DNA from: Paramacrobiotus metropolitanus | Lineage: Eukaryota; Tardigrada; Eutardigrada; Parachela; Macrobiotidae | DNA length: 64,000 nt | Assembly (NCBI RefSeq): GCF_019649055.1 | Contig: NW_026570264.1 | Span: 62,001 to 126,000 of the forward strand | Direction: 5' to 3' | Part shown: positions 10,079 through 20,083 of the stretch, one piece after another | Numbering within the stretch: position 1 is the stretch's first letter | Layout of the letters: every line of letters starts with the position of its first letter | The notes under the pieces: model-generated | What the model was told of the DNA's origin: nothing | Database searches by the model: none | Seen by the model: only the letters and a program-made list of their open reading frames with translations | Program-made: the position numbers and the translations under genes

Positions 10079-12042
10079 CTATCCCTGCCCTCCTTGTCCG
10101 GTTTGGTCGCCGTCGCCCAACCCAGTGTTGAGTGGGTCGACGACGCTTTCCTCCATGGCCGCCAATTCCTGTTCTGTCAGGTTTTGTTGATGTTGGCTGG
10201 AGTTGCTGGCCGGCCGGACTTCTTGGTCTGGTTGGACGGCCTGGGTTTGGACATGTGCGGACGATTCTGTTGAGGACCGTTGGGTACGGAACTTCGTTGG
10301 AAGTTTCTTTGTCGCCGTCCGGTTAACGAACGCTTCCGCACCGTCGTCGAAGTCCGATGGCTGTTTATAGCGGTAATCTTTGGCGCGGCTCCTGTAAATG
10401 TTCAGGGCGCTTTGGATCTTGACTCCCGCTTCGATCTCGTGGATCTGGTTTCCCAGGAGGGCCACTTGGGTCAATAGCCGAGGGACGATTTTCACTTGCC
10501 GGTAGGCAACTTCCAGTTCCCAATGACAGTGTAGTGGCCAAGTCTGGCGGCAAAGATGCGTATCAGCGTGCCATTATAGGAATAGGTTTGTGTCGCGGGG
10601 TCGTCCTTATGATCGGCCGGCTTGCATGGGATTTCTATGGCCGCTCTGCAAGCTGCAATGATGAAACTGGCGTTCGCGTCCGGTAGGACAAACTGAGCCA
10701 GGTATTTGACGACTTCGAGTTGGTCGTCCTTAATGTGCAGTTGGCACAAGTCGTTCCAGTCTGGTCTGGTGATGGGCTGTCCAAGTAAGTTCACGTCCGT
10801 GATGCTCGATAGAGCATTTTCACGGACCATCGGGTAGCCCTCGCGGTTCTGTATGTGCTCCGTCATGTTAAAGTCACGGGGCCAATCTTTCCTCTGCATT
10901 TCCATTTCAAGTCCGGACCGGGTGACGAAGGTTTGTAAATTCTGGACCATGGCATCGACTTGGGCCCATCGATCCCTGGGGTATGGGATGGCCCTCATAA
11001 TGTAATCCGTCACCTCCCGTTGGGGAAGTGGTCGGATGTTAATGCCTTGGTCCTCAGCATACTTATATGGATCGAAGTCCGTGGCACTAACGCTTGCGCT
11101 TTGTCGGGCCGGTGGGTCCGACGACGGCGGTGCGGGCTCCGTTTCCATCGGTATCTGAATACTGATGTTGTGGGCCACCGAGCTGACACTTCGTTCGGGT
11201 CGCTTGGTGGACTGAGCGACTACCAGGTTGGACTCCGTCTCGTTTCGCTTCCCGGGTGATGTGCGCGGTTGGCGCTCGGGCTGGCTACGGCTTTGGCGTC
11301 CACTTTGGTCCTGGTTACGGCTCTGGATCTGGTGACGTAAGTCGTCTGGGTTCCGCGGTAGCGGTGCCAGTGGCGTGCGCTGTTCAGTGCGCGCTGGCTG
11401 GTATTGGCCTTTCAAGGCGTCCAGCAATCCACCTTCCATCAGCTGTCGGGCCACCTGGTCAACCATAGCTTTGTTGATGTTTTCCAGGATCGTTTTTTCG
11501 AACCCCTGGTTGTATTCCATGGGTATGAGCAACTCGTATCCGTAGGATCGAGAGCCTGATGATGGCCGCTGATGGTCGTAATTTCTCGGGGCGGCCGTTA
11601 GGCCACGCCCTGAGGACTGGTCAGATCCTGAGTTGCGGGATCGACGGTCCCGGTCCCGCTCGTCCTTCCGTTCTCGAGCCGATTGGCTGAGTGGAAGAAT
11701 CGGGGTTCCAGTACTGCACCAGCCAGGTTGTCGGGCGCCACTACGTTGCATGTAGAGATCGTAGATTTCTATTTGCTCATGGTCCCTCAGTAGGGGAATC
11801 AGGTGGCTTCCGTCGCGGCTGGTCATGTGTATATATGCGTCGAAATTGCCTCTCACCACTTCCAGGTAGAAGCAGTAGGCTCGTTCGATCTCGTCGCAGA
11901 AGCCCGGCCGCAGGTGGTATGCGCAGGGGAACAGCTCCCGTGAGGAGTTGTCCCGGCGATGAGGGTGTGTCATATTATCGCCGCTGTTGCGTCTGCAGTC
12001 CGAGCATCGCGGTTCATATTTCTGCTGCGGTGTAAGTCCCAT
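10079..12042 (-). CDS. Accessory ORF 3 of giant element (10492-12042 continued, after a shift, by 10079-10495)
   Basis: A 516-codon ORF followed, with a 4-bp overlap in another frame, by a 138-codon ORF. The switch falls at the end of a well-conserved-looking segment, so one ORF of about 650 residues broken by a one-base indel is likely. The N-terminus is Cys/His-rich (RCSDCRR, FPCAYHL, GFC, AYC), suggesting a zinc-binding module. A charged Arg/Ser linker and a Gln/Arg-rich part follow. A folded C-terminal region spans about residues 350-516, and the tail is acidic and Gln-rich. No signal peptide or membrane segment. No known family recognised; not env-like. Confidence 0.6.
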
Positions 12043-12232
12043 TCTCCGTGGTAACAGAAATGAAACTTGCAGAATGAGGTTAAGTCCACTTTCTATGACG
12101 GGTCCCTGTGATAATTACGCCCTATATTTTACGTCCCTATGATTTTACTTGTGATTTGTTAACTAGGCTTTTCTTGCCCGGTGAATTATATCGGGATCAC
12201 CCCCTAGACCCTATGCGAATTCTACGCCTAGG
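12043..12232 (-). other. Short spacer between accessory ORFs
   Basis: 190 bp, AT-richer than the ORFs on either side. No motif recognised. Confidence 0.4.
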
Positions 12233-15066
12233 TCACTGATGGTGAGTACGCCGCTTCTTCTTGGACTTGGTTGAGGCCAAGGAGTCGGATTCGGTGGGAC
12301 GAGGGCCGTAACGATCCGGTGGGATGTTATGTTGTCTGTACCACTGCTGGGCCTCGGGCTCGTCGACAGTTTGCTCGAGCCATCCTTCGTTTAACATCTT
12401 CCGTACGACGTATCTGACGTCCTCGCAAATAGGGTACAACCCGCTAGGGCGGCCCTGGTTCGGCATATATGCTATCCCATCGATAAGTTGTGGATGGTGC
12501 GAGATGACGTTCAGATCGTATCGGCCCAGGAGCTGGTTGGCTATTTCGCCTCGTGTAAGGCCTAATGGGTGCTGAGTGGTGGTCAGCACTGTGAGGACGG
12601 CGTTACGCCATTCCCAGTAGCCTTGAGGAGCCTTATCCACTTTTTCCGGTGGGAAAGTGTAGAAGATCTGCGTATTGGGCAGATGGGTCCGTAATATAGC
12701 TCCTTCATGGTAGGCCATCTGTATGTACTTCATCACTTTGGTCTTGGTCAGCGGTGGGCCATTCCATTTCTTAATGAGTTGGAAGGCCAAGCCCCTGTAG
12801 CAAGGGTTGTACCCGTTTGGGACAACGCCTTTAAGGCCGCCTTAATATATGCCCATCGCTTATCGGAGTTGGAGATCCGCGGCTTTTTGGAAGGATCTCC
12901 GCCGGGCCATTTCCTGGCTACCTTTGGTGTTGGTGGCGAGACATAGTCGATCCGTGGTATGGCCGGGCATGGGTCAGGTAAAGTCCATGGAATCTCACCG
13001 TCATCTGATTCCGGTGAGGTCGAGTCGCGCGTCCTTTCCCGTTCGGGCGATGCAGCGCTTCCACTTGGCTCAGCGTTGTCCACGCTGGCTGGGCTTTCTT
13101 GGCTAGCGCTCTCTGCGCTGCCTTGTTCCTGGTTGGCGCCTTCTGCGCCACCCTGGTCCTCCATGTCCTGGTCACCGTTAGGTGGCTGATTCTCGTCACC
13201 GGGTGGGGTTTCCATGTCATGGTCCGGTGGGAGGTCCATGGTAAGTTTACCAGGGCTTTGGTCATCATCATCATCAGAGTCGGACTTTTGGGACTCCATG
13301 GTTTGGTCCTGGTCCGGCTCTTCTTGTTCTTCGTCCTCTGAGTCCTCCGGTTGTGAGTCCTCAGAGTCCGAATCGCTTGGCTGCGGTGAGGGATCTTTTT
13401 TCCCTCTTTTCTTTGTAGCCGTGGCCTTTCGGCTCTTTGTGGATGTGGCCGATAAGGCTGGCGAAGGAGGTCTGGACCGGCCAGCTGTGTTAGGCAGTGA
13501 CACTGTGTCCCTGGGCACAGGCCGAATTCCGGCTGCGCGCATCTCGTCCTCCGCTTCTTGGCGTGCAGCCAATTCTCTTCTTGTGACGGATGGTCGAGGA
13601 GGCTTTTCTACCGGCAAGTTCTTTGGACCAGGCAGTTTGGCCACTTGGGAGATCAAGTATGCCTCCTTGGCTCTGCCGGTCAACTTGTCTTTCGGCGGTC
13701 CAACAGCTTTCTTTCTATCCGGGTCCCATTTTGTGCCCACGTCGTGTGACACGTACAGAGACCGTTGGGTCTTCTGCGGGATGAACCCGGGGATGGTGAA
13801 GCGGATTGCTTCCGCCCGGTAGGCGTTGGTCGTCTCCAAGGTTCCGTCCTTAACCAGCGCTAACAACTCGTCGAGTATGATGCGCTCCAGTTCTTCCAGG
13901 TCACCCTCTCCTTTATAATAGAGAGCATTAAGGGTCCTGACGATGTCAACTAAATTGGAGCCTTTTGGGTTATGCAGGTAAGCGATGGTCCTGCATATCT
14001 GGTGGAAGGGGTAATCCCGGCTACGGGAAAGCCCTGCTGGCCGATGAGGCACGTGAAGCTCCATCATGCTGGTCCAGTCACGGTGTGTGCGGACCAGAAG
14101 TCCCATGTCCAAAATAAGAGTTACTACCCGCCGCATAAAGGGTGCCGTTAGTACACGGTCCGCTGGCGGTAGCCCCCTGAATTCTTCTCCATGTACCATT
14201 CTGGCTCGGAGAACTCGGACGAGACACTGGTACATGTCTCTTCCTGTTGTGCGTCTCATGATCCTGGCCGCTGCCACCCATTGGCGCACATATGGACCCG
14301 TTGGGATCTCAATGTGCGTGGCCTCCGGTCCAGGGTCCGGGAGCTCAGCTTCGTCGTCCCCAGGCGAGGGGAGCATTGTCTCCTCCGAAGGCGGTTCGCC
14401 TTCGGGGACTGGCTCGTATTCCTCTTCTTGCCATGGACGATATGTTGCTGGCCCTTTAGACTTGTCCTTACTGTCCGATAGGACTTGGACATCTTCATCG
14501 CCTGATAGCCGTTTCTCGAGCTGGGCGATCTTGGCCTCGTGAGTTTTCTTGTCCTTAGCCGCTTGTTTCTTCTGGCGGTTCCTTTCGGCCTCTGGGTTTG
14601 ATGTTGGCGGAGGTGTGGTCGCCTGGCTCCCACTCGGTTGAGGGGAGTTTGGACGAGAGGCCGGTTTGGCCCTCTCTGGGTTTTTTGCTTTTCTCGGCTG
14701 CTTACTCCGTTGGGAGTTTGCTGAGTGAATTACACCCATGCCAAGCGCAAAGTTCTCCATTGTCCCTGTTGCGGGGAAGGTTATTGGACGGCCAAAAGGT
14801 ATGTCGTCGATACTAGCAGGCATGTTCGTCAGTATTATCGGAGCGGCAGCCGTTGGCCCTGTTCCGGACTGACTTTGGCCTGCCGATTCTTGTGCCGACA
14901 AAGTGGCCTTCGGTGGCTCCTCCGGTTGAACTAGTTTTGGCTGTGGCTCTGTGGCCACAGGTCCAGACGGAGAAGTATCCATTGGCTCTGAGGCCGCTGG
15001 TGGTTGTGCCTGCGTCTTTGGCGGTACCACAGTTGGTGGCTCATTTGACGACAGGGTTTCAGCCAT
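12233..15066 (-). CDS. Accessory ORF 2 of giant element, winged-helix-like (12748-15066 plus 12233-12790)
   Basis: A 772-codon ORF overlaps a 185-codon ORF by 43 bp in another frame. The last residues of the first (GAWPSNSLRNGMAHR) look out of frame, while the second frame continues a helical domain (FQLIKKWNGPPLTKTKVMKY), so one protein of about 945 residues with a one-base indel near 12780 is likely. N-terminal third is Pro/Ser-rich with a Lys-rich helix. Then come segments resembling winged-helix folds: about residues 245-330 (MYQCLVRVLRARMVHGEEF), 340-420 (ICRTIAYLHNPKGSNLVDIV), and two in the last 185 residues (LTTTQHPLGLTRGEIANQLL). Between them lies an acidic Ser/Asp/Glu stretch. It ends with a basic KSKKKRR. 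The winged-helix call is inference from helix pattern only. Confidence 0.6.
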
Positions 15067-18000
15067 TCTTGAAGTCTTCCTCCGGTGGGGGAAAGGCTTT
15101 CTGGTTACGGCGGCGCCGGTAATCAGCTATCATCCGTAAGACCAAGTATCGGAGCATTTCGGTTATCATATCGTACTCTTCGGTACGATCCTGCTCGTTG
15201 GCCTCCTGTCTCTTTGTGAGCAGGAAAGGATATTGCCGGCGCTCGTTATGGTCAGCATGGATCAGTAAGTGTCTCTGCTCGATAGGAGTGAGAGCACTCA
15301 TGGGCATCAAGGCCGCGTCGGCTTCCACTTGTTGGTCCGAGACAGCCGGTTTTATCTGCACCTTCATTCGGGCCGACTCTGCGACTACTGGTGCTGGGGC
15401 TCTAACCGTGACCGTTACTGGCTCAAGTGTTGAATCTGCAGAAACCGTAGGTGCTGCGATTCGTTCCACAGTAATGGTCATCGTTGGCTCTGGAGGAGGT
15501 GTTGTATCCATCCTCTCTTTGGTCGGGGACTTGCCTGGCCGGCTCGGTGTGAACCTGGCAGGCGCCGGTTCAATGGCCGGCATACTGGGCATTCGCGCCG
15601 GAGTTGATGTGGCGCGTCCAGGAGAAGTCCTTTTTGATGGAGATCGGCTTCGGCGTGGCGATTCCTTCGTTGAAGGTAGCCGGACCTGACTGGTCTCATA
15701 TAACGCCCTTTGGACATTTTCGTCCAAGTCTTCCTTGATCTCCGACTCCTCGCTAGAGGAGACGCCCCAGAAGGCCGCTGGCAGTTGAGGATGTTCGTCC
15801 TCACTTTCTGCCTCTTCTGGTGGAAGTTCGTCTTCCACTGGCTGGCCTGGTCGCGGGCGCGGTTCGACTGTCCATGCCCTTGGGTTAATGTGAGGGCCGC
15901 GGATGTAGATGGCATGCTCGATAATTTCGCTAGGCAACTTGCGTTGGCGAAGTGCCTGGCTCTTGCTCCGCATAGCCATCAGTTTTCTGATGAGAATTGT
16001 GCGTCCTTGGACCATCTGTTGACAACCGCGGTTGATGCGGTCAATCTCACGGTCCGTTAGTGTTGGATCGCCGGCGCGTAGTCGCTGGCGCATATCCTCC
16101 TCAGTAAGGTTTAAGCGTAGATGAAGTTCTATGATCTCGCTTACAGCCCGGTTGTGCGGGTCGTCCCATGACTCCGTTTGAGTCAATCGGATACGATGCC
16201 TCGTTGGAGGTTCGTCCCGCAACGGCTCAGTTGTTCCTGACGGAATCTTTGGTGCTTCCGGTGGTGAAAGCACATGTCCCTTGCCGGGAAAATTCTTTGG
16301 CGGCGACTTCTTCTTCTTGGTCGGTAGGCCGCGAAGCGTCAAAGTCGGTGGTTCCGCCTTCTTTGGCTTGAGTATGGACCGGCCTGGCCTGGTAGGGCCA
16401 GGAACATCTAAGTCCGTCGGTGGGCCGCTCCACGCTGGTAGAGTGGGCCTGGTTGGGCGGTTCAGCTCCAAGTTTTCTCTTGGCCCTCGCCAAGGTGGGA
16501 GTGACCGTTGTGAAGGAGGCTCCTCTGCTTCTGGGGGAGTCCTCTTCTTCTTCTTGAACCTGGGCGACTGTGGGCCGCTGGTTGTGGCAGGAGTGGCTGG
16601 TTCTGGCCGTCCTCCTGTCGATTTCCTGGTTGTTGTCCGTACAACAAGGGTTCCACTTGATGTGTCGCCCCCGATTGGCTTCGGTGTGGGCTGTGATGCC
16701 ACCGTTGGCGCATCTACAGCCATTGGGCTTGTCGGTTCACCAGCCGGTTGGACTGGTGTCGACTCTGCTTCGGCTGGTTTCTCCGAACAGAGTTCAAGGG
16801 TATTATCGGGCAGGCTCACGTCCATTTCGACGTCCTGCGATGGGACTTCTTTGCTGCTGTCCGCTGTGGCGGGTCCAGCAGTGTCCGTTGTTTGGCTTGA
16901 TGTTGGACCAGGCACCGGTAGGGCCTGGGCCAACTCAGTTGGGATTGGCTGTCCAACTGATATTGAGGCGGCCGGTTCGTATGTCAGGGCCAAAGGTGTT
17001 GGCGCAGACACTGGTGATGGTCGCCATTCGTTTACTGGGTCGAAGTCGCTGGAACGTGCCGTCGTTGGCGGACGTGGGACCTTCCAGTAATCTTCGATAA
17101 ATTCTCGGATCCATTTTGTGGTGTAGTCCATAACCGTTAACGATGGACCGGTAGGCATCGTGTGGTTAGGAGTGAGGTCCTTAAGCAGAGCCACCCGTTG
17201 GGCCAAGCTCTGTTGCTGTTCTGTCAGCCTGACCGCTTCTGGGTCAAATGGACTGAGTTCTTGGATCCGGTTGGTTATGCGGCGCTCGACATCTCCAGCG
17301 TCGCTGATGAGGTGCCGAATGCTCAGTGCTTGGACAACCGTCATTTGCATGGGCCCAGTGTCAGCCTCGCGCAACCGTTGGTTCGCTGCTGCCTGTTCAT
17401 CGTCCCATTGTTGACGTAAAGTCCGAGGGGCCGGTCGATTGTCGTCGTCCGGTTGGTTTAATACCGGAAAATCGTCCGCATAAGCCGGTCTGCCTTGCGT
17501 GACGTTGCCCCGCATAATCGATCCAAGGCGTTCCGCTATGGCTGGTGGCGGCGCCAATGAAGTTGGCCTCGGGTGGACCTGTCGTTCTGGCGCGACCAGG
17601 TGATCAGGCGGAGCTGTAAGTCCTGGTACGGGGATCGAATCGGGCATGTCGAACCATTCAATGTCGCTGTCGGTTTCTGTGTCCGACGCGCTGGCTGGTC
17701 GACTAAGTGCCGGTCCGGCTGCAAATCTTTCAGCCGAGATCCGCATAATTCTCGAGACTCGCATCCTCAATTCTTCCGCCGGTTGGCGTGTTGAGGACCG
17801 TGTCGGTACGAGAAGTCCAGTTTGTCCGACGCGTGTTGGCTGCCCCGGTCGGGGTTTAGGCAACACACGGCGAAGTGCTTCGTCGATCAGGCCGAGCTGG
17901 TATTGTCGGTTACGGAAGTCGCGCAGCGCTGGTGCGTCGTTGGCCGTATCTAATGGCTTATCCATGAACCGCAGCATGGCCCGTCGAATCCTGGTAATGT

Positions 18001-18247
18001 ATTCCAGGACGCGTTGAAATTCTAAGTCCAACGCGACTTTTCTCCGTAAGGTGGCGATGTCCACCCCCTTCAGGCTGGTGATAGCCTTGCGGATTTCCTC
18101 TTCAAGGAGTTCCGCGGCGTGTAGTTCACGCTCCAAGGGCGGTATGTCTGGGTAAGCCCTCAGATCATACGGAGAAGATGCTGGTTCGCGCAATTCCAAA
18201 CCAGTGGCTGTCAACATTGCCTCGTCGGTAGACGTAGGCTGGGCCAC
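15059..18247 (-). CDS. Accessory ORF 1b of giant element (1062 codons)
   Basis: Starts with helical sequence (ERELHAAELLEEEIRKAITS) and continues through Pro/Thr-rich linkers, Lys-rich patches (KKKKRTPPEAEEPP, TKKKKSPPKNF), a helical middle (RQRLRAGDPTLTDREIDRIN) and an Arg/Ser-rich segment to a helical C-terminus (EMLRYLVLRMIADYRRRR). It overlaps the upstream ORF (18165-19811) by 83 bp and the next ORF start by 8 bp. The frame upstream of its first ATG stays open and Pro/Thr-rich, which suggests it is the continuation of the preceding ORF. No catalytic motif, signal peptide or transmembrane segment seen. Function unknown. Confidence 0.6.
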   Translation of the reverse strand: MAQPTSTDEAMLTATGLELREPASSPYDLRAYPDIPPLERELHAAELLEEEIRKAITSLKGVDIATLRRKVALDLEFQRVLEYITRIRRAMLRFMDKPLDTANDAPALRDFRNRQYQLGLIDEALRRVLPKPRPGQPTRVGQTGLLVPTRSSTRQPAEELRMRVSRIMRISAERFAAGPALSRPASASDTETDSDIEWFDMPDSIPVPGLTAPPDHLVAPERQVHPRPTSLAPPPAIAERLGSIMRGNVTQGRPAYADDFPVLNQPDDDNRPAPRTLRQQWDDEQAAANQRLREADTGPMQMTVVQALSIRHLISDAGDVERRITNRIQELSPFDPEAVRLTEQQQSLAQRVALLKDLTPNHTMPTGPSLTVMDYTTKWIREFIEDYWKVPRPPTTARSSDFDPVNEWRPSPVSAPTPLALTYEPAASISVGQPIPTELAQALPVPGPTSSQTTDTAGPATADSSKEVPSQDVEMDVSLPDNTLELCSEKPAEAESTPVQPAGEPTSPMAVDAPTVASQPTPKPIGGDTSSGTLVVRTTTRKSTGGRPEPATPATTSGPQSPRFKKKKRTPPEAEEPPSQRSLPPWRGPRENLELNRPTRPTLPAWSGPPTDLDVPGPTRPGRSILKPKKAEPPTLTLRGLPTKKKKSPPKNFPGKGHVLSPPEAPKIPSGTTEPLRDEPPTRHRIRLTQTESWDDPHNRAVSEIIELHLRLNLTEEDMRQRLRAGDPTLTDREIDRINRGCQQMVQGRTILIRKLMAMRSKSQALRQRKLPSEIIEHAIYIRGPHINPRAWTVEPRPRPGQPVEDELPPEEAESEDEHPQLPAAFWGVSSSEESEIKEDLDENVQRALYETSQVRLPSTKESPRRSRSPSKRTSPGRATSTPARMPSMPAIEPAPARFTPSRPGKSPTKERMDTTPPPEPTMTITVERIAAPTVSADSTLEPVTVTVRAPAPVVAESARMKVQIKPAVSDQQVEADAALMPMSALTPIEQRHLLIHADHNERRQYPFLLTKRQEANEQDRTEEYDMITEMLRYLVLRMIADYRRRRNQKAFPPPEEDFKNG

Positions 18248-19811
18248 TGGTGGCGCGGAAGATTCCCCTGTCGTAGCGGTAACTACGACTGTTGGGTTCA
18301 GTGGGGGCGGGCGGTGCTGATGGTGCTGGTGGCGGACGCGTTGGTGCTGCGGAACCTTCGGTCCTCAGCTGTCTTTCCGTCCGGTATTGTTCCAGCTGGT
18401 CCCTCAGCTTGCGAGATGCCGCCAGCAATGCCTGACCGGTTTGGTCATGCAAAGGGAATATCTCATTTTGAGCCTGGCGGGTCGCAATTTCCTCGCTAAA
18501 TTCATGAGCGAGGCGCCGGAATTGATCTTGATCGAGAATGATGCGCTGAGCCATCCCACGGTAAAGAGGGCTGCGTCTGTCCAGTTCTCGAATCATGGCC
18601 ACCAGCTCTTGGATGGCGTTCTCTACTTCCTTCAGATTGTCCTGAAGTTGGTATAGTGGAGTCCGGCCGTCGGCAAAAGGTTCGATAGGGGATTCGATCC
18701 TCATTGGCGGTGTAGTTGGATCCAACTGGACGTCCCCTTCGTCTTCTGGCTCTGGCGATGACACAGGTTCTGTCGGTGGGACAGTCTGGTCACGCCTGAT
18801 TACACACACTGGGTTCTGTGGTGGCCGTGCCGCTGGTTCCGGTTCGGCTAAGCCAAGTTCGGCCGCCAATTCTGGTGGAACCTCCTCTGGCCGGTTATAT
18901 ATTGTGAGCCGTCCATTCATAAATACCCGTAGTGGGTAATCACTTGGCTCGTTGAGCTGTGATGTGCTTGGCTGGGTTTCCCGCGGCACTGGAGTTCTGT
19001 ACGCTTTCGGTCCCGCTCGTGGAGGCTCAATAGATGAGTCGGACGGCGCCTGGCCCGTAGGGTCAGGTTGTGCCGCCGAAGGTGGGCTATACGGCGGTTG
19101 GCCGTATGCTCCATATCCGCCGTAAGGCGGTGGATATCCGTAAGGTCCTGGCGGATACATCCACGGTGGTGGGTATCGCCATGGGTTTATGTCCGGCTGC
19201 GGCTGGTTTGAAGGTCCAGGCGCCGGATACGGTGGATATCCATAATGTGGACTGTAGTATGGCGGCGGAATGTACTGTGGCCGCGGTCCGGTATGGACCG
19301 GCGTAGTCGTAATCGTTGGCCCGACTGCCGCAGTTGTGAAGACTGGCTGATTTGCCGAAGTGGTCGGTAGGCCACCATACAAAATTGGTTGAGGTGGGCC
19401 GGTACGGCCATGAGGGTAATGTCGGATCGTTTGGTCTGACGTTGAGCTTGGCTGGCTGCCGGCTACTGCTGCATTCACCAGGAGTCCAGTATCGTCAGAG
19501 AATGTTCCTGGCGGCCAAAGTTGTGGCGGAATGGCTCGAGGTGGCAGAGGCTGAGACCGCGGTAGCGGTGTGTCGGACCGTGAACTGGGGCCGACTGACA
19601 TAGTTGCCAGCTGCTCAGCAGTTAGGTTAGCTCTGATGTTCGGTACCTGTACACTCGGAGTCCGGTTAGACGACCGAGTGGAAGATCCGCCCGACCGGGA
19701 TTCCGGTCGTGAATATGGATGTGTGCGGTTACTGCGGTCGGAGTCATCTGAGCGATCAGTACGTCGGCGTCCTTCCATCGTTGAATGGGGCGCTGTCACG
19801 AGACGAATCAC
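18165..19811 (-). CDS. Accessory ORF 1a of giant element, Pro/Tyr-rich (548 codons)
   Basis: First ORF after pol. The N-terminus is Arg/Ser-rich. The centre (about residues 175-260) is extremely Pro/Tyr/Gly-rich with PPPY motifs (IPPPYYSPHYGYPPYP, GYPPPYGGYGAYGQPPYSPP), and a PSAP occurs near the end. A helical segment (about residues 385-480) precedes the end. The last 35-40 residues (from SRSYRYDRGIF) differ in composition, whereas the neighbouring frame reads on as Pro/Thr-rich into the 1062-codon ORF. A one-base indel near 18280-18300 therefore probably split a single protein of about 1,600 residues. PPxY and P(S/T)AP are late-domain motifs in retroviruses, but Pro-rich sequence can hold them by chance. 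Confidence 0.6.
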   Translation of the reverse strand: MIRLVTAPHSTMEGRRRTDRSDDSDRSNRTHPYSRPESRSGGSSTRSSNRTPSVQVPNIRANLTAEQLATMSVGPSSRSDTPLPRSQPLPPRAIPPQLWPPGTFSDDTGLLVNAAVAGSQPSSTSDQTIRHYPHGRTGPPQPILYGGLPTTSANQPVFTTAAVGPTITTTPVHTGPRPQYIPPPYYSPHYGYPPYPAPGPSNQPQPDINPWRYPPPWMYPPGPYGYPPPYGGYGAYGQPPYSPPSAAQPDPTGQAPSDSSIEPPRAGPKAYRTPVPRETQPSTSQLNEPSDYPLRVFMNGRLTIYNRPEEVPPELAAELGLAEPEPAARPPQNPVCVIRRDQTVPPTEPVSSPEPEDEGDVQLDPTTPPMRIESPIEPFADGRTPLYQLQDNLKEVENAIQELVAMIRELDRRSPLYRGMAQRIILDQDQFRRLAHEFSEEIATRQAQNEIFPLHDQTGQALLAASRKLRDQLEQYRTERQLRTEGSAAPTRPPPAPSAPPAPTEPNSRSYRYDRGIFRATSGPAYVYRRGNVDSHWFGIARTSIFSV

Positions 19812-20083
19812 GCGGTGTTAGACTCCTACCTACTTTTTCTTGAACTAACCAGTAGGTAATTTATAGTTTTACGCTACTCCTAGGCTATCATGTCGGATAA
19901 GGTTAGATATGGTTAAACCATGTCAGATATGGTTGTCAGGTATTGGACCAAGTTAAGCTACTTCTAAGCTACTGGTCGTTTAAAGTTAGGTTAGTTAAAT
20001 TTAGGTTAGTTGATTTCAGTAGCAGCTCAGTTAATTGAGCTTGGGTCACCGTGAGACTGATTCTAAGTCTACCATGTCGGATA
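19812..20083 (-). other. Spacer between pol and accessory ORFs
   Basis: 272 bp with repeated GTTAG/GGTTA words on the plus strand (for example AGGTTAGTT near 19990-20010). No coding frame. It could carry a control signal for the downstream ORFs, but nothing specific is recognised. Confidence 0.4.

Noticed and set aside
13214-17090. Long plus-strand open frames inside the giant element (for example 13214-13822 and 16281-17090)
   Set aside because: They are antisense shadows of the large minus-strand accessory ORFs; GC-rich, Pro/Ser-rich coding DNA leaves the opposite strand open. No domains.
10079-19811. Envelope gene in the giant element
   Set aside because: The position after pol fits env, but I found no signal peptide, furin site with fusion peptide, or transmembrane segment in any of the accessory ORFs.
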